NCBI RefSeq assembly: GCF_026274175.1
Contig: NZ_JAPHNL010000268.1
Span: 1-35,580 of the forward strand
DNA from: Streptomyces beihaiensis
Lineage (GTDB): Bacteria; Actinomycetota; Actinomycetes; Streptomycetales; Streptomycetaceae
Direction: 5' to 3'
DNA: 35,580 nt
A program made the position numbers and the translations under genes. Positions 17,774-24,621 of the stretch are shown here, piece after piece. The notes below the pieces were generated by a model, which searched no databases, was not told the DNA's origin, and worked only from the letters and a program-made list of their open reading frames with translations. How positions within the stretch are numbered: position 1 is the first letter of the stretch; each line of letters begins with the position of its first letter.

Positions 17774-18754
17774 GTGCGTCGCCATCTCAGCCGTCTCGTA
17801 CTCGCCGCCTACGCTGCCGCTCTCCTCGCCCCTGTCCCGCACCGCTGGGCCGCGCCGTTCCTGCCCGTACTGCTGTGCGTGGTGATGTTCGGCGCGGGCC
17901 TGCGCGTGCCCGTGCACGGGCTGCCCCGACTGGTGCGCAGACCAAGGGTGCTGGTCGCCGGGCTCGCCGTACGGTTCGTCGTGCCGCTGCTCGTCGTCCC
18001 GGCCGTCGCCTTCGCCCTGCACCGCTCGCCCGACGCCGACGGCGGCAGCGGGGTGACCGCCGCGCTCATCGTGACGGCCGCCATGCCCGTCGCGGCCGGG
18101 GCGACGGTGTGGACGGGGCGCGGCCACGGCGACCAGGCCACCATGGTCGGTCTGGTGCTCGCCACGACGCTGCTCGGCCCGTTCACCATCCCGCTCACCG
18201 TGACCGCGCTCGCCCCGCTGCTCAGCGACCCGTACGCGGCCACGCTCACCGACGCCGCGCACCGCATGGGCTCGGGGCCCGCCCTGACGGGTGTCCTGGT
18301 TCCGTGCGTGGCGGGGGTCGTGTGCCGCGCCGTGCTGCCGTCGCGGGTCCTCGACCCGGTGGGCCGCGGCGCGGCACCGACGGCCCTGGTCGCGTCGCTG
18401 CTCCTGACGTACGCCAACGCGGGCGGCGCCATCGGCCCGTTCCTGGCCCGCCCGCGGTTCCTGCTGCTCGCCGCGGCGGTCGCGGTGGCCGGTGCGGCCT
18501 GCGGGCTGTCGTTCGCGGCGGGGCGCGTCGCCACCCGCGTCCTGCGGCTCGACCGTTCCACGGGCACGTCCGTCACGCTCGCGTGCGGCATGAACAACAG
18601 CAGCGCGAGCGCGGTCCTGCTCAGCTCGGCCCTGCCCGACCGCCCGCACCTGCTGCTCCCGGTCCTCGCCTACGGAATGCTGCAGAAACTCGCGGCGAGC
18701 CGGGTCTCCACCGCGCCGCCGCGCCCGGACGGCAAGGCATCCGTGCCGTCATGA
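17774..18754 (+). CDS. Bile acid:sodium symporter (SBF/BASS)-type membrane transporter
   Basis: 326 residues from GTG at 17774. The chain is hydrophobic with about nine or ten predicted transmembrane stretches. Features recalling the SBF/BASS superfamily are the early CVVMFGAGLRVPVHGLPRL segment (compare MGLTL...L in the family), the ALIVTAAMPVAAGATVW segment and the late TLACGMNNSSASAVLLSSALP motif, whose Asn-rich crossover resembles the family's substrate or Na+ site. The substrate cannot be read from sequence. It follows the DUF6049-like gene by 85 bp with its own promoter. Its stop codon is embedded in TCATGA, shared with the convergent LysR gene. Other small-solute permeases are possible. 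Confidence 0.6.
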   Translation: MRRHLSRLVLAAYAAALLAPVPHRWAAPFLPVLLCVVMFGAGLRVPVHGLPRLVRRPRVLVAGLAVRFVVPLLVVPAVAFALHRSPDADGGSGVTAALIVTAAMPVAAGATVWTGRGHGDQATMVGLVLATTLLGPFTIPLTVTALAPLLSDPYAATLTDAAHRMGSGPALTGVLVPCVAGVVCRAVLPSRVLDPVGRGAAPTALVASLLLTYANAGGAIGPFLARPRFLLLAAAVAVAGAACGLSFAAGRVATRVLRLDRSTGTSVTLACGMNNSSASAVLLSSALPDRPHLLLPVLAYGMLQKLAASRVSTAPPRPDGKASVPS

Positions 18755-19714
18755 ACTCCGATGCCACGACGGCAGCCACACCCAGCCGTCGCCCTTGCCC
18801 TTGCCATCACCTCCGCCAGGTGCCTCCCGCGCACGCAGCCCGTCCAGGAACTCCCGCAGTGCCGCGAGCCCGGGGTGCGGATGGTCGTCGCGCCACAGCA
18901 GCGAGTGCGGATAGACGGGCGTGGGCCGCCGCACCGGAATCCGCCGCACCTCGACGCCGGCCGGGGCGGAGAGCAGGGTGTGGGTGCCCAGGAACGTGGC
19001 GACGGTCGCCGAGGCGGAGACGGTGCGCAGCATGTGGCTGCCGCCGAAGTTGGGCCCCGACGGGTCGATGTCGAGGCCGAACCGGTCGGCCAGTTCCTCG
19101 TAGTACGCCGCCCACGCGGCGCCCGGCACGATCCCCGGAATCCAGATGCGGTGCCCGGCGAGGTCGGCCGGGGTGACGGACCCCGCGTCGGCCAGCGGGT
19201 GCGCGGGACCGGTGGCCAGGACCAGAGCCTCGTCGACGGCGCGGGAGCTGCGCACGCCGCGGGGCAGCCGGTCGTCGGGGACGTCGCGCCCCCAGAACGC
19301 CGCGTCGACGACACCGTCCCGCACGGCGTCGACCGCCGACCGGCCGTCCTTGAACATGGCCACGTCCAGCGGCACGTCCGGGCGTGCCCGGTGGAACTCC
19401 TGGAGCGCCCAGTTGGTGATCAGCTGCGTGCCGAGCACGTCGACGCGGAGCGGACGCCGCCCGGCCCGTACGGAGTCGGCGGCGCGCTCGGCCGCCACGA
19501 GCAGCTCCCGCGCGTGCGGCAGGAACGCCTCCCCGTCGAGGGTGAGCCGCGTCCCGCGCGGCGTACGGAGGAACAGCCGCACGCCCAGCTCCCGCTCCAG
19601 GGCGGCGACGCGTTTGGAGGCCGCCTGCTGGCTGATGCCGAGCTGCGCGGCGGCGACCTGGATCTGCCCCTCGTCGGCCACGGCGACGAAGGTCCGTACG
19701 GCATGGAGTTCCAC
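18749..19714 (-). CDS. LysR-family transcriptional regulator
   Basis: 321 residues from GTG at 19714; no upstream in-frame ATG or GTG gives a sensible N-terminus. Residues 1-60 are a winged HTH (VELHAVRTFVAVADEGQIQV, AAQLGISQQAASKRVAALE, LGVRLFLRTPRGTRLTLDGE). Residues ~90-300 are the periplasmic-binding-like effector domain (RVDVLGTQLI, WGRDVPDD). It is divergent from the MFS gene at 19810, the classic layout for a LysR protein controlling a neighbouring transporter and itself. Two perfect palindromes lie between them, one touching its start codon. Its 3' end overlaps the SBF gene by 6 bp. The effector ligand is unknown. Confidence 0.9.
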   Translation of the reverse strand: MELHAVRTFVAVADEGQIQVAAAQLGISQQAASKRVAALERELGVRLFLRTPRGTRLTLDGEAFLPHARELLVAAERAADSVRAGRRPLRVDVLGTQLITNWALQEFHRARPDVPLDVAMFKDGRSAVDAVRDGVVDAAFWGRDVPDDRLPRGVRSSRAVDEALVLATGPAHPLADAGSVTPADLAGHRIWIPGIVPGAAWAAYYEELADRFGLDIDPSGPNFGGSHMLRTVSASATVATFLGTHTLLSAPAGVEVRRIPVRRPTPVYPHSLLWRDDHPHPGLAALREFLDGLRAREAPGGGDGKGKGDGWVWLPSWHRSS

Positions 19715-19728
19715 GGTTCCATGGAACC
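19715..19728. promoter_or_regulatory. Perfect 14-bp palindrome abutting the LysR start (operator candidate)
   Basis: GGTTCCATGGAACC is fully self-complementary and ends at the base next to the LysR GTG. A protein bound here would block initiation of the regulator, so autoregulation is the natural guess. It could also act as an RNA hairpin in the leader. Confidence 0.5.
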
Positions 19729-19732
19729 ATTT

Positions 19733-19755
19733 CCGTACAACCGCGGGTTGTACGG
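19733..19755. promoter_or_regulatory. Perfect inverted repeat between LysR and MFS genes (operator candidate)
   Basis: CCGTACAACC and GGTTGTACGG form 10-bp perfect arms around a 3-bp centre. It lies roughly mid-way between the divergent genes and only 4 bp from the other palindrome. A dyad of this strength in a LysR/transporter gap is a good candidate for the regulator's main binding site. Confidence 0.55.
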
Positions 19756-19809
19756 GGGCGGCACCGGGTTGTTTGCCGCCCCGACCGGCGGACGCTTGAA
19801 TCCCCCGAT

Positions 19810-21150
19810 GTGAACAGGAACGAGAGCACGAGCGCGGGCACGGGCGCGAGCGCTCGGCCGCGGCTCGGGCGGGACTTCGACCGGCTGTGGGCGGCGTTCG
19901 CGGTGAGCACGGCCGGGACGTGGCTGGCGATCGACGCGTTCCAGCTGGTCGCCGTTCTCGCCCTGCACAGCGGCGCCGCCCGGGTCTCGCTCCTGGCGGC
20001 GGCCGGGCTCGCGGCCGGCGCGCTGATCGCGGTGCCGCTCGGCCCGTGGGTGGAGTTCCGGCGCAAGCGGCCGGTGATGATCGGCGCGGACCTCGCGCGC
20101 TGCGCGGCGCTGCTGACACTGCCGGTCGCGTACGTGCTCGGGTCGCTGACCTTCACGCAGCTGCTGGCCGTGTCGGTCGTCGTGGCGGCGGCCGACATCC
20201 TGTTCCGGGCGGCGAGCGGCTCCCACCTGAAGACGCTCGTCGCGGCGGAGGACCTGCTGGCCGCGAACGCCCGCTTCGAGACGACGACCTGGACGGCGAC
20301 GGCCCTCGGCCCGCCCCTCGGCGGCCTGGCGATCAGCGCGTTCGGCCCGCTGACGACGGTCGCGGCGGACGCGGTCAGCTATCTGCTGTCGGCCCTCGGC
20401 ATCCGCTCGATCCGCGCGCCGGAACCGCGGCCGGAACCGCGGCGTCGGGGAGACGGCGGCGTCCGCGTGGCCGACATCCTGGAGGGCTGGCGCTACATCT
20501 GGCACCGGCCCGGCCTGCGCGCCCTGTTCCTCAACACCACCCTCGTCAACAGCCTGATCACGGCCACGACCCCGCTCCTGACCGTGCTGCTCATGGGCGA
20601 CCTCGGCTTTCCGCCCTGGCAGTTCGCGCTCGTCTTCAGCCTCCCCTGCCTGGGCGGCCTGCTCGGTGCCCGGCTCGCCAGGCCGCTGACCGCCCGGTAC
20701 GGGGAGCGGCGCGTGCTCCTCACGAGCGGGGTGGCACGGGCGTGCTGGCTGCCGTGGCTCGCGTTCACCGGTCCCGGTTGGGCCGGTTTCACGGTCGTCG
20801 CGCTCGTCGAGTTCGGTCTCATCACGTGCTGCGCGGTCTTCGGTCCCGTCTACGCCACGCGTCGGCTCAAGACCATCGAGCCGGACCGTGTCACCCGCGT
20901 CCTGTCCGCCTGGACGGTCACGGGGAACGCGGGCAAGGCGCTCCTGACGCTCGCGTTCGGCGGCCTCGCGGCGCTGACGGGCACGCGGGCGGCGCTCGGG
21001 GCGGCGGGCCTGGCGCTCCTCGCCACACCGCTGCTCCTGTCACCCGATCGGCTCACGCGCACAGGACGCCGGCGTGAGGGCGGGGCAGCATCGGCGGTGC
21101 GCATCCGTACGCGAATCCGTACCCCCAGGCGACAAGGAGAGCCACGATGA
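19810..21150 (+). CDS. MFS transporter (enterobactin-exporter/MFS_3-like)
   Basis: 446 residues from GTG at 19810; there is no Shine-Dalgarno, so a leaderless message is likely. The N-terminus is cytosolic, followed by about 11-12 transmembrane segments. Motifs match the MFS_3 drug/siderophore exporter group: RLWAAFAVSTAGTWLAIDAF at the first helix, PLGPWVEFRRKRPVMIGADLAR as the loop 2-3 motif A, and GPPLGGLAISAFGP for helix 5. It is divergent from a LysR regulator and probably controlled by it. The last ~25 residues are Arg-rich, and the stop overlaps the next start as ATGA. Exported substrate unknown. Confidence 0.82.
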   Translation: MNRNESTSAGTGASARPRLGRDFDRLWAAFAVSTAGTWLAIDAFQLVAVLALHSGAARVSLLAAAGLAAGALIAVPLGPWVEFRRKRPVMIGADLARCAALLTLPVAYVLGSLTFTQLLAVSVVVAAADILFRAASGSHLKTLVAAEDLLAANARFETTTWTATALGPPLGGLAISAFGPLTTVAADAVSYLLSALGIRSIRAPEPRPEPRRRGDGGVRVADILEGWRYIWHRPGLRALFLNTTLVNSLITATTPLLTVLLMGDLGFPPWQFALVFSLPCLGGLLGARLARPLTARYGERRVLLTSGVARACWLPWLAFTGPGWAGFTVVALVEFGLITCCAVFGPVYATRRLKTIEPDRVTRVLSAWTVTGNAGKALLTLAFGGLAALTGTRAALGAAGLALLATPLLLSPDRLTRTGRRREGGAASAVRIRTRIRTPRRQGEPR

Positions 21151-21344
21151 GCGTGATGGACAAGCTCAAGCAGATGCTCAAGGGCCACGAGGACCAGGCG
21201 GGCAAAGGCATCGACAAGGCGGGCGACTTCGTCGACGAGAAGACCCAGGGCAAGTACAGCGGCCAGGTCGACACCGCCCAGGACAAGCTCAAGGAACAGT
21301 TCGGAGCGGACCAGGCCAAGAGGGACGAGCCGCCGCAGCAGTGA
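21147..21344 (+). CDS. Small MT0933/Rv0909-type putative antitoxin
   Basis: 65 residues, highly charged and helical. ATG at 21147 follows AAGGAGAG by about 5 nt and overlaps the MFS stop (ATGA). The stretch GKGIDKAGDFVDEKTQGKYS and the following VDTAQDKLKEQF match the actinobacterial MT0933 antitoxin family (Rv0909-type). No cognate toxin such as a polyketide-cyclase-like Rv0910 homologue is adjacent. In Streptomyces, solitary copies of this family are common, so a stress-protein role like that of CsbD proteins is an alternative. It is followed by two terminator-like hairpins. Confidence 0.75.
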   Translation: MSVMDKLKQMLKGHEDQAGKGIDKAGDFVDEKTQGKYSGQVDTAQDKLKEQFGADQAKRDEPPQQ

Positions 21345-21359
21345 CGCCGCACCGGCGTG

Positions 21360-21391
21360 CTCCGACCGCCGAGGGTGCCCGGCGGTCGGAG
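21360..21391 (+). terminator. Hairpin terminator downstream of the antitoxin-like gene
   Basis: CTCCGACCGCCG and CGGCGGTCGGAG form a perfect 12-bp stem with an 8-nt loop, 16 nt after the stop codon. No T run follows, as is usual for streptomycete terminators. Confidence 0.7.
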
Positions 21392-21414
21392 GCCGGGCCT
21401 GGTGACGTCTCCGG

Positions 21415-21452
21415 AAAGTGTCGCAGTCATACGTAGGACTGCGACACTTTTT
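21415..21452 (+). terminator. Strong intrinsic terminator overlapping the end of the convergent gene
   Basis: AAAGTGTCGCAGTC and its complement GACTGCGACACTTT form a perfect 14-bp stem with loop ATACGTAG, continuing into a run of five T on the plus strand. The stop codon of the minus-strand membrane gene (21429-21427) lies at the loop edge, so that gene's last codons are part of the stem. It should stop plus-strand transcription efficiently and may also act in the other direction. Confidence 0.85.
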
Positions 21453-22812
21453 GGGGTTGGGGAAGTGCGGCTTGTCGGGGTCCGTCGTCGTCCCGGCGAT
21501 CGGGGCCGGCGGCGCGGGCGCGGCGCGCGTACGCCTCCAGGGCGAGGGGAATGCCGTAGACCGGCAGGAACCACACGGTGATCATGATGCGCGGGCCGAT
21601 CGCCATCAACGGGTGGGCGGCCTCGTTGACCAGTCCCGTCAGCGCCACGGCACCGGCCAGCAGCCCGAGCAGCCGCGCCCGCCCCCGGCTCCTGAGGACC
21701 CCCCAGACCGCGACCGCCAGACACGGCAGCAGGAACGGCGCCGCCACCTGCCGCTTCAGCCACTCCCACCAGAAGTTCAGCTCCAGGCGCATGAACAGCG
21801 GCCACGGGTCCGGAAGATCCGGGGTTCGGTAATGCATGGTCAACGTGTCCTGGACACTGTCGCGCAGCCCCGGCCACCCCATCACCGCCGACGCGGCCAT
21901 ACTCACCGCGGCGAGCCCGCTCACAGCAACCGCCAGACCCGTCAGACCCGTCAGACCGGACAGACCGGACGGCCTTCGCCCCGCACCCGCCCCGCGCGGC
22001 CCTCCGCTCGCCCTGACCGTCGCCCACAGGACGAGCGCCAGCGCGAGAAGCGCCTCCTGCGCCATCGAGTAGCGGATCGCGAAACACGCGGCCGACGCGG
22101 CCGTCACGACGGCGAGGCCGGACCTCCGGCGCCCGCCCGCGAACCGCAGACAGCCGAACAACACCACCGCCAACGCCAGCATCCCGACCCCCTCGCTCAT
22201 CGGCCGCGTGGAGGTCACCTCGATGGGCAGCGCGTAGTACAGGGCCTGTCCGGCCAATGCGGCCACCGGGCCCGCGCCCACCGCACGCAGGCCGAGTGCG
22301 ACGACCGCCCCGGCCGCCGCCGTGACGACGACCGAGAACAGCCAGATGCCCTTCACGTCGCCGAGCAGCGCGATGAAGGGAGCCAGCAGGACCGGGTAGC
22401 CGGGCCGCGAGGAGAAGATCCGCTGGTAGCGGACGGTCGCGCTCGGCCAGACCACCGCCTTCTCGAACGAGTGCGAGTGGGCGAGCTGCCGCGCCACCCC
22501 GGCCTCGCAGGACCGCATCGCGGCCGTCCCCGCACCCGCCGCCGACCCGGCGAACGTCGTCTGCCCCACGCGATGCCTCGACACCGCGTGATGGGCGGGA
22601 CTCAGGCAGTAGTAGCGGCCGGCGGCCCGCGTGGCCTCCGCCTCGCTCTCACCGAGCACGCGGTGCGCGTAGGTGACGTAGTTCAGGGTGTCCGGCGTCG
22701 CCTGCAACGCCACGTTGCCCAACTGACCGACAGCGAACAACAGAGCGAGCAGACAACCGATCGCGGGCACCCGCCAGGGCCGGGACGCGTCAACAGACGG
22801 AAGTGTGGTCAC
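21427..22812 (-). CDS. Polytopic integral membrane protein, possibly GT-C-like
   Basis: 461 residues from GTG at 22812; GGGAG is almost touching the start, so the true start may be a little downstream. After a first membrane helix (AIGCLLALLFAVGQLGNVAL) comes an extracytoplasmic loop with DTLNYVTYAHRVLGESEAEA. RYQRIFSSRPGYPVLLAPF then precedes a second set of about nine helices. A large loop followed by a Y-x-RPGYPVLLA-type segment recalls GT-C mannosyl/arabinosyl-transferases (GT39/GT87-like), but a convincing catalytic Asp pair is not evident, so I leave the function open. The last residues (KVSQSYV) are encoded within a terminator hairpin. It is convergent with the antitoxin-like gene. Confidence 0.65.
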   Translation of the reverse strand: MTTLPSVDASRPWRVPAIGCLLALLFAVGQLGNVALQATPDTLNYVTYAHRVLGESEAEATRAAGRYYCLSPAHHAVSRHRVGQTTFAGSAAGAGTAAMRSCEAGVARQLAHSHSFEKAVVWPSATVRYQRIFSSRPGYPVLLAPFIALLGDVKGIWLFSVVVTAAAGAVVALGLRAVGAGPVAALAGQALYYALPIEVTSTRPMSEGVGMLALAVVLFGCLRFAGGRRRSGLAVVTAASAACFAIRYSMAQEALLALALVLWATVRASGGPRGAGAGRRPSGLSGLTGLTGLAVAVSGLAAVSMAASAVMGWPGLRDSVQDTLTMHYRTPDLPDPWPLFMRLELNFWWEWLKRQVAAPFLLPCLAVAVWGVLRSRGRARLLGLLAGAVALTGLVNEAAHPLMAIGPRIMITVWFLPVYGIPLALEAYARRARAAGPDRRDDDGPRQAALPQPQKVSQSYV

Positions 22813-22868
22813 ACTCCCTTAACGGCACGTCGGCCCCGCGACATTCGTTACTTCACCCGCCCGGCGGC

Positions 22869-23144
22869 TCAGCGCGCCGCCGCGTAGGCGGTGAACCGGG
22901 CGAAGGCGGCGGGGCTCACGGTGAAGGCTCCGCCTTCGGGGTTCTTGGAGTCGCGGACGGCGACGCGGTGGCCTTCGGCGATCGTGGCGCACTCGATGCA
23001 CTGGCCGCCCGTGTCACTGCTGTACGAGGACTTCTGCCAGGTGGCGCCGTTGAGGGGGGCGCATTCGATGCACTGGCCGCCCGTGTCACCGCTGTAACTC
23101 GACTTACGCCAGGCCGCGCCCGCCAGGTCCCACATGTTCCCCAT
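22869..23144 (-). CDS. DUF397 protein with internally duplicated motif
   Basis: 91 residues. ATG at 23144 follows GGAGGA by about 5 nt and lies inside the 3' end of the XRE gene (41-bp overlap), implying coupled translation. DUF397 is a short streptomycete domain of the form W-x-KSSYS...C-x-E-C/VA...VAVRDSK. Here the first half occurs twice, at residues 12-29 (WRKSSYS-DTGGQCIECA) and 36-53 (WQKSSYS-DTGGQCIECA), a 24-residue period. The second half (HRVAVRDSKNPEGGAFTVSP) occurs once. DUF397 proteins are almost always paired with an XRE-DUF5753 protein, and some pairs are reported to behave as toxin-antitoxin-like or developmental regulators. Confidence 0.9.
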   Translation of the reverse strand: MGNMWDLAGAAWRKSSYSGDTGGQCIECAPLNGATWQKSSYSSDTGGQCIECATIAEGHRVAVRDSKNPEGGAFTVSPAAFARFTAYAAAR

Positions 23145-23952
23145 AGCTCTCCTCCATCACGCGGCTGATCATCGCCGCCGACTCCTCTACAGAGAGGGCG
23201 GTGGCCTGGAGGTGAGCGTAACGGAGTGAACCTGCCTTGTTGGCTTCCGGGTTGGCAGTCGCGTGGCCCTGGATGAAGTCCTCGGTGTAGACAATGTCCG
23301 GGTCGTCCTCGAAACGCATGAGGGTGAACGTGCCCGGCAACCCGTGGTGTGCCCCCACCGTAAACGGCACCACCTGGATGTTCACGTCATCCCGGTTGCG
23401 GAAGCTCAACAAATGCGCGAGTTGGTTCCACATCACCTCACGCCCACCGACTTGGTTACGCAGCGCCGCCTCGCTCAGGACGATCCACAGAGCGGGCGGA
23501 TTGCTCCGGTCCAGCACTCGCTGCCGATCTAGACGTGCGGCAACCCGCTCATCGACCTTGTCCTGCTGCGTCACCCCGAGCACGGCTCGCGCGTACGCCT
23601 CCGTCTGAAGCAGGCCGTACACCACCTGCGCCTCATACACGGAGATGTACGTCGCCTTCGCCTCCAGCCCCGCGATCTCCTGAAACCAAGACGGCAACTG
23701 GCTCCGCAGCACCAGCCCCACCAGTCGCCCGAACGACCCGCTCGTCCCGAACGCGGCGTCGAGCCGCTCCGCGAAGTCGCGCGTCGGGACCTTGTGGGCC
23801 GTCTCGATCTGGCCGATCAGGGACGCCGTACAGAACAGCTTTTCGCCGAGTTGCGGTTGGCTCAGGCCCTCCGTCTCGCGCCAGAAGCGGAGTTCGGAGC
23901 CGAAGTGGTCGAGCGGCGACGCGCTCGGGTCGAGCTGCCGGATGTGTGCCAT
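23104..23952 (-). CDS. XRE-family HTH regulator with DUF5753 domain
   Basis: 282 residues from ATG at 23952, the typical length of this family. Residues ~14-75 hold a Cro/C1-type HTH (FGSELRFWRETEGLSQPQLG, FCTASLIGQIETAHKVPTRD). The rest is DUF5753, with LPSWFQEIAGLEAKATYIS, YEAQVVYGLLQTEAYARAV, RVLDRSNPPALWIVLSEAAL, VVPFTVGAHHGLPGTFTLM and VYTEDFIQG. This WhiJ-like class is expanded in Streptomyces, where members affect development and antibiotic production. It is cotranscribed with the DUF397 gene and divergent from an RsbW-like gene, the same trio seen at whiJ-type loci. The 195-bp upstream gap holds repeated CCCAAC/GTTGGG motifs. Confidence 0.93.
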   Translation of the reverse strand: MAHIRQLDPSASPLDHFGSELRFWRETEGLSQPQLGEKLFCTASLIGQIETAHKVPTRDFAERLDAAFGTSGSFGRLVGLVLRSQLPSWFQEIAGLEAKATYISVYEAQVVYGLLQTEAYARAVLGVTQQDKVDERVAARLDRQRVLDRSNPPALWIVLSEAALRNQVGGREVMWNQLAHLLSFRNRDDVNIQVVPFTVGAHHGLPGTFTLMRFEDDPDIVYTEDFIQGHATANPEANKAGSLRYAHLQATALSVEESAAMISRVMEESYGEHVGPGGRGLA

Positions 23953-23964
23953 CGCTGAATGACC

Positions 23965-24085
23965 CCCAACAGGTGTCACGGTGCATTTCCCCGCCGTGAC
24001 CGAGAGTAGGCAGACGTACGCGCCCGGCACAGCCGAAATCGCGTAACTCCACCCCCAACTCGGACAGTTGTTGGGTAGCCCCAAC
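23965..24085. promoter_or_regulatory. CCCAAC/GTTGGG motif cluster between the XRE and RsbW-like genes
   Basis: The hexamer CCCAAC occurs at 23965-23970, 24054-24059 and 24080-24085, and its complement GTTGGG at 24070-24075. The last two form an inverted repeat around TAGC, and the second pairs with GTTGGG as a wider dyad. Repeats of one motif in a divergent regulator gap suggest binding sites for the XRE protein. This is inferred from the pattern only. Confidence 0.4.
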
Positions 24086-24147
24086 CCTCCCAGCCGTGCG
24101 TTTCCGGGCCTCCCGCCGCCCCGGCGGACGCCGCCACGCTGGTCCGC

Positions 24148-24561
24148 ATGTACCACCACATGCGATTCACCGTCGGTGACCACTCCGCCAGGCACGTCCG
24201 CCGCATCCTGCGGATTCACCTGCTCCAGTGGGAGATGACCGAACTGCGCGACGCCGCCGAGCTCGCGGTCACCGAGCTGCTCAGCAACGTCGTCCGGCAC
24301 GTGCCGAGCCGGCAGTGCACCCTCGACATGTTCCGCATCGAGAACGGGCTGCGGGTCGAGGTCAGCGACCCCGACCCGCGCATGCCCAAAGTCCGCAAGG
24401 CCGCGGAACTGGAGAACGGCGGGCGCGGGTTGCTGCTCGTCGACGCCGTCACCGACCGGTGGGGGTTGCTGCCGTCGCCGCCCGGCAAGACCGTCTGGTT
24501 CGAGTTTGACGCCAAGGCGGCGTGTGCGCCGCCCTTCGTGACATCGGCGCTGCCACAGTGA
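24148..24561 (+). CDS. RsbW/SpoIIAB-like ATP-binding anti-sigma factor (HATPase_c_2)
   Basis: 137 residues from ATG at 24148. It has the GHKL ATPase boxes of serine-kinase anti-sigma factors: N box AELAVTELLSNVVRH at ~43-57, a G1-type VSDPDPRMPKV near 75, and the G2 box ENGGRGLLLVDAVTDRWG near 92. Such proteins bind a sigma factor or phosphorylate an anti-anti-sigma factor; in Streptomyces many are paired with XRE-DUF5753/DUF397 genes (AbaA/whiJ-type loci). It heads a plus-strand run with parA, parB and a PP2C phosphatase gene. No anti-anti-sigma (STAS) gene is present in the window. Confidence 0.9.
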   Translation: MYHHMRFTVGDHSARHVRRILRIHLLQWEMTELRDAAELAVTELLSNVVRHVPSRQCTLDMFRIENGLRVEVSDPDPRMPKVRKAAELENGGRGLLLVDAVTDRWGLLPSPPGKTVWFEFDAKAACAPPFVTSALPQ

Positions 24562-24621
24562 CCCCGAACATCCACCCCAAACCACTTCATTCCGGATGAC
24601 TCCGGGAGAACGGGAGCGATC

